5,813 nucleotides of DNA, taken from positions 1-5,813 of the forward strand of contig JAUNRD010000120.1 of NCBI GenBank assembly GCA_030535815.1. The letters run 5' to 3'. Shown here piece by piece: positions 1 through 5,813 of the stretch. Made by a program: the position numbers and the translations under genes. Numbering within the stretch: position 1 is the stretch's first letter; every line of letters begins with the position of its first letter. The notes beneath the pieces were generated by a model. It saw only the letters and a program-made list of their open reading frames with translations. It had not been told where the DNA came from and ran no database searches. This stretch comes from Clostridia bacterium. Its GTDB lineage: Bacteria > Bacillota > Clostridia > CAKSNL01 > HGM11501.

Positions 1-18
1 CGTAAATGATAATTATGA

Positions 19-32
19 ATTTCCCGGGAAAT
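19..32. repeat. 14-base perfect palindrome (ATTTCCCGGGAAAT)
   Basis: The sequence reads identically on both strands, with a CCCGGG core flanked by A/T arms. It lies 18 bases before the terminator stem, in DNA with stop codons in all three forward frames by position 34. It could be a binding site for a dimeric regulator or a small hairpin near the end of an upstream gene; nothing in the window decides between these. The dyad itself is certain, its function is not. Confidence 0.4.
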
Positions 33-50
33 AAATTTCAGAAAAGTTAC

Positions 51-88
51 AAAAAATGCAGACATACCGCCGTATGTCTGCATTTTTT
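51..88. terminator. Rho-independent terminator, probably bidirectional
   Basis: A perfect 17-base stem (51-67 with 72-88) closes on a CGCC loop. The core TGCAGACATAC/GTATGTCTGCA is flanked by six A's on the left and six T's on the right, so transcripts from either strand end in a U-run after a stable hairpin. It ends about 70 bases ahead of the uvrB promoter and therefore insulates uvrBA from upstream transcription. The gene it serves is outside the window, apart perhaps from a few terminal codons ending at a TAA at 32-34. Confidence 0.88.
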
Positions 89-145
89 ACGCACTGTAAG
101 CGAAAAATAAAGAACATTACGGAGTTTAAGAAAATACCCGAAAAA

Positions 146-159
146 CTAACGATTGTTCT
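146..159. promoter_or_regulatory. Candidate LexA/DinR SOS box
   Basis: The sequence CTAACGATTGTTCT resembles the Bacillus-type SOS operator CGAAC-N4-GTTCG. The AAC-N4-GTTC core is present with correct spacing, while the first G of the left half-site and the outer G of the right half-site are replaced by T. It ends two bases before the proposed -35 hexamer, so a bound repressor would block RNA polymerase. uvrBA is a known LexA regulon member in Bacillus, which makes the site plausible. The match is imperfect, so this is inference from motif plus context. Confidence 0.5.
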
Positions 160-160
160 A

Positions 161-189
161 TTTACTTATTATTCTTAATGGGGTATAAT
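161..189 (+). promoter_or_regulatory. Sigma-A-type promoter of uvrBA
   Basis: A -35 hexamer TTTACT (161-166, four of six consensus bases) is separated by 17 bases from a perfect -10 TATAAT (184-189). Transcription would start near 195-197, giving a leader of roughly 34 bases before the uvrB start codon. The candidate SOS box lies immediately upstream of the -35. No second convincing promoter was seen between the upstream terminator and uvrB. Confidence 0.7.
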
Positions 190-215
190 ATATAAATATA
201 GTTATATTTAAGTGC

Positions 216-222
216 AAGGGAG
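216..222 (+). promoter_or_regulatory. uvrB ribosome binding site
   Basis: AAGGGAG lies seven bases before the ATG at 230, an ideal Shine-Dalgarno distance. It decides the start: the in-frame GTG at 212 lies upstream of this site and has no site of its own, so the ATG at 230 is preferred. Confidence 0.8.
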
Positions 223-229
223 TGAGGAT

Positions 230-2191
230 ATGCCGGATAAGTTTATTTTGCGTTCAAAATTCAATCCTGCGGGAGACCAGGGACAGGCAATAGAAAAATT
301 AGCCGAAGGTATTGAAAACGGCGAAAAAGGTCAGATTTTGCTGGGCGTAACAGGCTCGGGTAAAACCTATACCGTTGCCAAGGTAATTGAAAAAGTGAAT
401 AAACCCACGTTGGTACTGGCGCACAATAAAACCCTGGCGGCGCAGCTTTGCTCCGAATTCAAGGAGTTTTTTCCCGATAATGCCGTTGAGTTTTTCGTGT
501 CCTATTACGACTATTATCAGCCTGAAGCCTATGTGCCTCAGAGCGATACCTATATAGAAAAGGATGCTTCCATAAACGACGATATCGACAAGCTCCGCCA
601 CAGTGCCACAATGGCTCTTTTTGAAAGACGGGACGTAATTGTTGTTGCCAGCGTTTCCTGTATTTACGGTCTGGGTGATCCCGAGGACTATCAGGGTATG
701 GTTATATCACTTCGTCCGGGTATGATAATTGAGCGCGATGAGGTAATAAGAAAGCTTATTGAAATGCAGTACGAAAGAAACGACATAAACTTTACGAGAA
801 ACAAGTTCCGTGCCCACGGGGACGTGCTTGAGATTTTCCCTTCAAGCGAAAACGAAAAGGCTTTAAGAATTGAATTTTTTGACGATGAAATAGACAGAAT
901 ATGCGAGATAAACACTGTCACGGGAGAGGTTTTAGGCACAAGAAATCACGTGGCGATTTATCGCGCGTCCCACTATGTAACAAACAAAGACAAGCTCCTT
1001 CGTGCCATAGCGGGAATTGAGAGGGAGCTAGCCGACAGGCTTAAATATTTTGAATCGGAGAATAAGCTTTTAGAGGCACAGCGTCTTAAGCAGAGAACGG
1101 ATTATGACATAGAAATGCTTAAGGAAGTTGGCTTCTGTCAGGGAATTGAAAACTATTCCCGCCACATCAGCGGAAGAAGTGAGGGAAGTGCGCCCTACAC
1201 GCTGATTGACTATTTCCCCGATGACTTTTTGCTTGTAATTGACGAATCCCACGTTACGATTCCACAGGTCAGGGCGATGTATGCAGGCGACCGTTCAAGA
1301 AAGGACAACCTTGTTGAATACGGCTTCCGCCTTCCCAGTGCTTACGATAACCGTCCGCTTACCTTCAAGGAATTTGAAGACAGATTAAATCAGGTATTGT
1401 TTGTTTCCGCAACTCCTGCAGAATATGAATATCAGCATTCAACAAAGGTTGCCGAGCAGGTTATAAGACCGACAGGGCTTCTTGACCCTGAGATTTTCGT
1501 CCGTCCCACAGAAGGGCAGATTGACGACCTTGTGAGCGAGGTTAATATCCGTACGGAAAAGGGGGAAAGGGTGCTTGTGACAACCCTTACCAAGAAAATG
1601 GCGGAGGCGCTTACCGACCATATGCAAAGCCTTGGAATCCGCGTCCGCTATATGCACAGCGAGGTTGAAACGTTAGAGCGTATGGAAATAATAAGGGATT
1701 TGCGTCTCGGAGTTTTCGATGTGCTTGTGGGAATAAACCTGCTCAGGGAAGGCCTTGACCTTCCGGAGGTATCGCTGATTGCCATACTTGATGCCGATAA
1801 GGAGGGCTTCCTCAGAAGCGGAACATCCCTTATTCAGACAATCGGCCGTGCGGCGAGAAATGCAGAAGGCAAGGTGATAATGTATGCCGACAGAATAACC
1901 GATGCTATGAAATATGCCATTGACGAGACGGAGCGAAGAAGAAAAATTCAGTCTGACTTTAATAAGGAACACGGCATAACCCCGAAAACCATTTCAAAAT
2001 CGGTACGCGAGGTTATAAAGGTTCTGGAAAAGGAAGAAAAGAAAAAGGGTAAAGCAAGGTCGGGCAAGGAAATTTTAGAGCAGCTTGAGGCTGAAATGAA
2101 GGAGGCTGCAAGCCAGCTTCGCTTTGAAGATGCGGCTAAAATCCGTGATAAGCTTATGAGAATACGGAGTGAAATCGAAGATGAAGAGTGA
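230..2191 (+). CDS. uvrB: UvrABC system protein B (excinuclease ABC subunit B)
   Basis: UvrB is the damage-verifying subunit of cytoplasmic nucleotide excision repair. UvrA loads it on DNA, it uses ATP to probe the strand, and it then recruits UvrC for dual incision. The 653-residue protein is full length for the family. Visible in order: Walker A GVTGSGKT (39-46, Lys45); the tyrosine-rich beta-hairpin that inserts between strands (about 91-112, YYDYYQPEAYVPQSDTY); the Walker B/DEAD-like DESH (338-341); helicase motif VI QTIGRAARN (536-544); and a C-terminal UVR motif (about 615-650, LRFEDAAKIRDKL), which in the family contacts UvrC and UvrA. A lysine/glutamate-rich linker precedes the UVR motif. 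The ATG at 230 is chosen for its Shine-Dalgarno site; a GTG at 212 would add six residues. The last 11 bases overlap uvrA, so the two are co-transcribed and probably translationally coupled. No key residue is missing. Confidence 0.98.
   Translation: MPDKFILRSKFNPAGDQGQAIEKLAEGIENGEKGQILLGVTGSGKTYTVAKVIEKVNKPTLVLAHNKTLAAQLCSEFKEFFPDNAVEFFVSYYDYYQPEAYVPQSDTYIEKDASINDDIDKLRHSATMALFERRDVIVVASVSCIYGLGDPEDYQGMVISLRPGMIIERDEVIRKLIEMQYERNDINFTRNKFRAHGDVLEIFPSSENEKALRIEFFDDEIDRICEINTVTGEVLGTRNHVAIYRASHYVTNKDKLLRAIAGIERELADRLKYFESENKLLEAQRLKQRTDYDIEMLKEVGFCQGIENYSRHISGRSEGSAPYTLIDYFPDDFLLVIDESHVTIPQVRAMYAGDRSRKDNLVEYGFRLPSAYDNRPLTFKEFEDRLNQVLFVSATPAEYEYQHSTKVAEQVIRPTGLLDPEIFVRPTEGQIDDLVSEVNIRTEKGERVLVTTLTKKMAEALTDHMQSLGIRVRYMHSEVETLERMEIIRDLRLGVFDVLVGINLLREGLDLPEVSLIAILDADKEGFLRSGTSLIQTIGRAARNAEGKVIMYADRITDAMKYAIDETERRRKIQSDFNKEHGITPKTISKSVREVIKVLEKEEKKKGKARSGKEILEQLEAEMKEAASQLRFEDAAKIRDKLMRIRSEIEDEE
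2166..2169 (+). promoter_or_regulatory. uvrA ribosome binding site inside uvrB
   Basis: GGAG within the last codons of uvrB lies 11 bases before the ATG at 2181, a somewhat long but workable distance. The alternative GTG start at 2169 begins on the last G of this same motif and so cannot use it. Ribosomes ending uvrB at 2191 are already next to this start, which may compensate for the modest site. Confidence 0.5.
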
Positions 2192-5027
2192 AATAATTAT
2201 AAAGGGTGCAAGGGAGAACAACTTAAAGGGCATTGATATTACCATACCCAGAGACAAGCTGATTGTTTTTACAGGGCTTTCAGGCTCGGGAAAAAGCTCC
2301 CTTGCCTTTGATACCATATATGCAGAAGGACAGAGGCGATATGTTGAGTCACTTTCTTCCTATGCCCGTCAGTTTTTGGGGCAGAGGCAAAAGCCGGATG
2401 TTGACTTTATAGGCGGTCTTTCTCCCGCCATATCAATTGACCAGAAAACCACCAGCAAAAACCCCCGCTCCACCGTAGGTACCGTTACGGAAATTTACGA
2501 CTATCTTCGTCTTCTGTATGCGAGGGTAGGCGTTCCGCACTGTCCCGAATGCGGCAAGGAAATAAAAATGCAGACGGTGGATCAGATAACCGACAGCGTA
2601 AAAGCTTTCCCCGAAGGCACAAAGCTTATGATTTTAAGCCCTGTTATAAGAGGCAAGAAGGGCGAGCATCAGAAGCTTTTTGAAGATGCCAGAAAAAACG
2701 GCTATGTACGAGTTTATGTTGACGGCGAAGTAAGGCTTTTGGATGAGGAAATAAAGCTTGATAAAAAGAAAAAGCACAATATCGAAATTGTGGTTGACCG
2801 TCTTTCCGTTAAGAGCGATATGAACGCCCGCCTTGCAGAGTCACTGGAGACCGCACTTAATATGTCGGGTGGTCTTGTAAATGTTTTGACGACCGACGGG
2901 GAAATCTATACCTACAGCAGAAACTATGCCTGCCACGAGTGCGGAATAAGTCTTGAGGAGCTTGAGCCAAGGCTCTTTTCCTTCAACAGCCCCTTTGGTG
3001 CCTGCCCCGAATGTGCAGGTCTTGGCTTTATTATGAAAATGGACCCCGACAGAGTTATAAGCGACTGGAATTTATCCATATATAACGGCGGAATTGATCT
3101 TCTCGGATGGGACGGAAGTGTTGCCGGCGGAATGATTGAAAGTGTTTATGACGGACTTGAAAGAAAGTACGGCTTTGATTTGCACGTTCCCATAAAGGAG
3201 CTTTCCGACGAGGCAAGAGAAATCCTCTTTTACGGAAGCGGAGACGAGAAAATCGAAATCCGCTACAAGGGAAGAGACAGCCGTACAGAGCAGATTTACG
3301 ACAAGCCCTATGAGGGAATTATCCCCTGTATGGAGCGTCGCTACGCCGAGACAAATTCTGAATTTATGAAATACTATTACGAGCTTCGTATGAGTCAGAG
3401 CGACTGCAGCTGTTGCAGAGGCAAGCGTCTTAAAAAGGAAGCCCTTGCGGTTACCGTCGGCGGCATAAATATCCACGAGCTTACGGATAAATCCATCGGC
3501 GAATCCAGGGATTTTCTTGAAGAAATAACTTTTGGCGAAAAGGATAAGGCTATTTCTGCGCCCATCTTGAGAGAGATTGATGCAAGACTTGGATTCCTGA
3601 TTGAGGTAGGTCTTGACTATCTTACATTAAGCCGTGCTTCTGCAACTCTTTCCGGCGGTGAGGCACAGAGAATCCGTCTTGCAACACAGATCGGCTCCGG
3701 TCTTACGGGAGTTTTATATATTTTGGACGAGCCTTCAATTGGTCTTCATCAGCGCGATAACGGAAGGCTTATTGCGGCACTTAAAAACCTTCGTGATATG
3801 GGAAATACATTAATTGTGGTTGAGCATGATGAGGAGACCATGCGTGAGGCTGACCATATCGTGGATATTGGCCCCGGTGCAGGTATTCACGGCGGTTTGG
3901 TTGTTGCCGAGGGAAGTGTTTCCGACATTGAAAAATGTAAGGAATCCATCACCGGCGATTATCTTTCCGGTCGAAAGAAAATCGAAGTGCCTTCCGAGCG
4001 AAGAAAGGGCAACGGAAAATATCTTGAGGTACTGGGCGCAAGGGAAAACAACCTTAAAAACATAAATGTAAAGTTCCCCCTTGGCAAGCTTACTTCGGTA
4101 ACCGGGGTTTCGGGCAGCGGTAAATCCACATTGGTAAATGAAATTCTTCAAAAGAGCCTTGCCCGTGCGCTTAACGGTGCAACCAAGGAAATGCCCGGTC
4201 GCCATAAGGAAATAAAGGGCATTGAATACCTTGACAAGGTTATAAATATTGATCAGTCGCCCATCGGAAGAACACCCCGCTCCAATCCTGCAACATACAC
4301 GGGCGTGTTCGGCGATATAAGAGAGCTTTTTGCCTCCACCAACGAGGCGAAGGCAAGGGGCTACGGTGCAGGGCGTTTCAGCTTCAACGTAAAGGGCGGA
4401 AGATGCGAAGCCTGCTCAGGTGACGGAATACTTAAAATTGAAATGCACTTTTTGTCCGACATCTATGTGCCCTGCGAGGTATGCGGAGGAAAAAGATACA
4501 GCAGGGAAACATTAGAGGTGCGCTATAAGGGCAAAAACATATACGAAGTATTGGAAATGAGCGTTGAAGAAGGGCTTTCCTTCTTTGAAAATATTCCGAA
4601 GATAAAGAGAAAACTTCAGACTCTTTACGATGTGGGACTTGGTTATATCAAAATCGGTCAGTCCTCAACCACTCTTTCGGGCGGTGAGGCACAGCGTGTA
4701 AAGCTTTCAACGGAGCTTTCAAAGCGCCCCACGGGTAAAACAGTCTATATTCTTGACGAGCCAACAACGGGACTTCACACGGCGGATGTTCACAGGCTTA
4801 TTGAGGTATTGCAGCGTCTTACCGATGCGGGAAATACGGTTATCGTAATCGAGCATAATCTTGATGTAATAAAGGTTTCCGACCACATAATTGACTTGGG
4901 CCCCGAGGGCGGAAACAACGGCGGCAGAATTGTTGCCGAAGGAACTCCCGAGCAGGTGGCGGAAAACAAGGATTCCGTAACAGGAGAATATCTTAAAAAG
5001 TATCTTGCGGTATCTGACCGCAGCTAA
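2181..5027 (+). CDS. uvrA: UvrABC system protein A (excinuclease ABC subunit A)
   Basis: UvrA is the dimeric ABC-type ATPase that finds helix-distorting lesions and delivers UvrB to them. The 948-residue protein is of normal length and carries two ABC modules. Module I has Walker A GLSGSGKS (32-39), signature LSGGE (490-494) and Walker B ILDEP (514-518). Module II has Walker A GVSGSGKS (642-649), signature LSGGE (832-836) and Walker B ILDEP (857-861). The cysteine pairs expected for zinc are all present: C121/C124 with C409/C412, C251/C254 with C275/C278, and C742/C745 with C765/C768. The pair at 409-412 has an extra cysteine at 411 (DCSCC), probably a neutral variant. The start is the ATG at 2181, giving the typical opening KSEIIIKGARENNLKGI; a GTG at 2169 would add four residues. 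It overlaps uvrB by 11 bases and needs no promoter of its own. No classical terminator follows the stop; a repeat array begins 13 bases later. Confidence 0.98.
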   Translation: MKSEIIIKGARENNLKGIDITIPRDKLIVFTGLSGSGKSSLAFDTIYAEGQRRYVESLSSYARQFLGQRQKPDVDFIGGLSPAISIDQKTTSKNPRSTVGTVTEIYDYLRLLYARVGVPHCPECGKEIKMQTVDQITDSVKAFPEGTKLMILSPVIRGKKGEHQKLFEDARKNGYVRVYVDGEVRLLDEEIKLDKKKKHNIEIVVDRLSVKSDMNARLAESLETALNMSGGLVNVLTTDGEIYTYSRNYACHECGISLEELEPRLFSFNSPFGACPECAGLGFIMKMDPDRVISDWNLSIYNGGIDLLGWDGSVAGGMIESVYDGLERKYGFDLHVPIKELSDEAREILFYGSGDEKIEIRYKGRDSRTEQIYDKPYEGIIPCMERRYAETNSEFMKYYYELRMSQSDCSCCRGKRLKKEALAVTVGGINIHELTDKSIGESRDFLEEITFGEKDKAISAPILREIDARLGFLIEVGLDYLTLSRASATLSGGEAQRIRLATQIGSGLTGVLYILDEPSIGLHQRDNGRLIAALKNLRDMGNTLIVVEHDEETMREADHIVDIGPGAGIHGGLVVAEGSVSDIEKCKESITGDYLSGRKKIEVPSERRKGNGKYLEVLGARENNLKNINVKFPLGKLTSVTGVSGSGKSTLVNEILQKSLARALNGATKEMPGRHKEIKGIEYLDKVINIDQSPIGRTPRSNPATYTGVFGDIRELFASTNEAKARGYGAGRFSFNVKGGRCEACSGDGILKIEMHFLSDIYVPCEVCGGKRYSRETLEVRYKGKNIYEVLEMSVEEGLSFFENIPKIKRKLQTLYDVGLGYIKIGQSSTTLSGGEAQRVKLSTELSKRPTGKTVYILDEPTTGLHTADVHRLIEVLQRLTDAGNTVIVIEHNLDVIKVSDHIIDLGPEGGNNGGRIVAEGTPEQVAENKDSVTGEYLKKYLAVSDRS

Positions 5028-5040
5028 GTTTGCATTAATG

Positions 5041-5190
5041 GCAAGTGAAGTTATATTTGATAATGAAGTTTACTAAAGTAAGTGAAGTTTCACCTGATGG
5101 TGAAGTGGCAAACTTAACTTCACTTTTGCAAAAGCAAAAACTTCACTGCTTTTAGCAACTTCACTTTGAGCGGCAACTTGAAACTTCGCT
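5041..5190. repeat. Nested inverted-repeat array of TGAAGT / ACTTCA units
   Basis: The left half carries TGAAGT at 5046, 5064, 5083 and 5101 (spacing 18, 19, 18). The right half carries its complement ACTTCA at 5117, 5140 and 5158 (spacing 23, 18), then decayed copies ACTTGA at 5176 and ACTTCG at 5183. Perfect pairings can nest: AAGTGAAGTT (5043-5052) with 5157-5166, AGTGAAGTTT (5081-5090) with 5138-5147, and GTGAAGT (5100-5106) with 5117-5123. Local alternatives also exist, such as TTCACC-TGAT-GGTGAA (5089-5104) and the 12-base palindrome CTTTTGCAAAAG (5123-5134). It may be an interspersed, non-autonomous palindromic element. It could also help end uvrA transcription, although it lacks a terminal U-run. 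Structure seen directly; identity inferred. Confidence 0.75.
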
Positions 5191-5298
5191 AAAAGATTGT
5201 TGGTTGAATGTTACGATCCTGATTTGACAAAAGTCGAATTGTATCGAAATTTGAAGAAAAAAGTTTCGCTTAAATATAATGAGGAGATAAGGCGATGA
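5182..5298 (+). pseudogene. Possible C-terminal remnant of a gene of unknown function
   Basis: From just after an in-frame TGA at 5179-5181, a frame stays open for 38 codons and ends in TGA at 5296-5298. The encoded tail is charged and protein-like (for example ECYDPDLTKVELYRNLKKK), with a composition that suits a real C-terminus. Its stop overlaps the next start codon as ATGA, the usual geometry of translationally coupled genes, and its two GAG codons at 5281-5286 double as the next gene's Shine-Dalgarno site. There is no ATG start, and the TTG codons at 5197 and 5200 have no ribosome binding site. The upstream part appears to be missing and replaced by the repeat array. A short A+T-rich frame of this length can also be open by chance. 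I do not recognise the family. Confidence 0.35.
5281..5286 (+). promoter_or_regulatory. Ribosome binding site of the downstream gene
   Basis: GAGGAG lies eight bases before the ATG at 5295, a strong and well-spaced Shine-Dalgarno site that fixes this start codon. Confidence 0.75.
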
Positions 5299-5813
5299 AC
5301 GATTTTGAAAAACAAGTATTAAAGATAATTGGAGAAAATCATGGTGTTAAAGCAAAAGATATTGCTGATTTAATTGGTTGTGAGCGCAGAAATGTAAATT
5401 CTGCCTTATATGGAAATCTTAAAAATCTCTGTTATCAGGACTCGTCTTATAAATGGTATCTTAATGGAAGTGAAAATCAACAACAGTCTACAGAATCTGT
5501 AGTTGAACCAGATAAACAGCTGGCAGACATATGTAAATATTACTTAAACTGCTTGAGTTTAGAAGAAAATAATGGAATATCAGCTTTTTTGACATCTAAC
5601 TTTTCGCTTGATTATGCAGAATTGCCAAGTTTAGATGTTGATAGTACAGATATGGATGTAGCAAAACTCATTAGTAAAGTATCAAATGAAAGAAATTTGA
5701 CTGCTCATGTCGGATATCCTGTTTCTATTAAAAAGTTTTTTTCAACAAAAACTAATCAGGAGTATTTTAAAATAGTTCCAGTATTCTTATTTCCTGTAGA
5801 GATATGTGGCGGG
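5295..5813 (+). CDS. Winged-helix-like domain protein, N-terminal part (cut by window end)
   Basis: The frame is open from the ATG for 173 codons to the window edge, so the C-terminus and true length are unknown. Residues 3-56 look like a winged helix-turn-helix: helix FEKQVLKIIGE, helix KAKDIADLIG (19-28), a likely recognition helix about 30-43 (ERRNVNSALYGNLK), then a beta-wing-like QDSSYKWYL (48-56). A polar Q/S/E-rich linker (57-72) follows. The rest (73-173) has no motif I can name; it includes a conserved-looking stretch SAFLTSNFSLDYAELPSL (96-113) and a beta-rich end GYPVSIKKF...VPVFLFPVE (140-169). No signal peptide or membrane helix is seen, so it is probably cytoplasmic. Codons favour AAA, AAT, TTA and ATA, unlike uvrBA, which suggests an accessory gene. 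My weak guess is the front of a large multi-domain DNA- or RNA-processing protein (for instance helicase-like), but no catalytic motif is inside the window. The start is secured by GAGGAG at 5281. Confidence 0.8.
   Translation, partial: MNDFEKQVLKIIGENHGVKAKDIADLIGCERRNVNSALYGNLKNLCYQDSSYKWYLNGSENQQQSTESVVEPDKQLADICKYYLNCLSLEENNGISAFLTSNFSLDYAELPSLDVDSTDMDVAKLISKVSNERNLTAHVGYPVSIKKFFSTKTNQEYFKIVPVFLFPVEICGG

Noticed and set aside
2..34. Short forward frame ending in TAA at 32-34, possibly the last ten codons of an upstream gene
   Set aside because: Its position before the terminator fits, but ten codons at a window edge cannot be told from chance, so it is not listed as a gene.
3072..3476. 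Reverse-strand 134-residue frame inside uvrA
   Set aside because: It lies wholly opposite a conserved gene, has no family resemblance or ribosome site, and reflects the codon bias of uvrA.
3814..4065. Forward 83-residue frame inside uvrA in another frame
   Set aside because: It spans the end of ABC module I and the linker to module II of an intact uvrA; no ribosome binding site or recognisable domain.
5063..5155. Thirty-codon ATG frame running through the repeat array
   Set aside because: There is no Shine-Dalgarno site, and its sequence is fully explained by the repeat units; this is a repeat read as protein.
5041..5190. CRISPR array
   Set aside because: The repeated units are only 6-10 bases long with about 18-base period and occur in both orientations; CRISPR repeats are longer, uniform and in one orientation.
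5224..5229. TTGACA as a -35 element for the 5295 gene
   Set aside because: No acceptable -10 lies 16-18 bases downstream; the best hexamers match at most three of six bases.
5181..5274. Near-copies AAACTTCGCT (5181) and AAGTTTCGCT (5261) as target-site duplications flanking an insertion
   Set aside because: The copies differ by a base and do not bracket the repeat array; the first is better explained as a decayed repeat unit.
5251..5280. TTGAAG with an 18-base spacer to TATAAT at 5275-5280 as a promoter
   Set aside because: Transcription would begin near 5287, after the GAGGAG Shine-Dalgarno site, leaving a strong site untranscribed. The TATAAT is more likely part of the open frame (codons Tyr-Asn) and leader.

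Overview
The base composition, the uvrB-uvrA gene order and the regulatory signals point to a low-to-moderate G+C Bacillota bacterium, most likely a gut-type Clostridia member. This is inferred from gene order and sequence style; there is no rRNA or other taxonomic marker in the window.

Layout. Bases 1-211 are non-coding. They hold a 14-base perfect palindrome (19-32), a strong symmetric stem-loop with A-run and T-run flanks that should terminate whatever lies upstream (51-88), and a promoter region for uvrB. That region has a LexA/DinR-like SOS box (146-159) two bases ahead of a -35 element and a perfect TATAAT -10 (161-189). Bases 230-5027 are two overlapping, intact nucleotide excision repair genes, uvrB and uvrA, in the order found in the Bacillus uvrBA operon. 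UvrA recognises distorted DNA and loads UvrB; UvrB verifies the lesion and recruits UvrC. uvrC is not in the window.

After uvrA the character of the DNA changes. Bases 5041-5190 form an array of TGAAGT units followed by ACTTCA units, mostly spaced 18-19 bases apart, that can fold as nested hairpins. Just behind it is an open frame (5182-5298) with no good start codon. It reads like the C-terminal end of a protein, and its stop overlaps the next start codon as ATGA. The last gene starts at 5295 and runs off the window. It encodes an N-terminal winged-helix-like domain followed by a region I cannot assign, and it is clearly more A+T-rich than uvrBA.

The window thus looks like a core DNA repair operon followed by the edge of an accessory region, with the repeat element at the junction. 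The uvr genes are ordinary. The junction and the truncated gene deserve attention, but the window ends too early to say whether a new system begins there.
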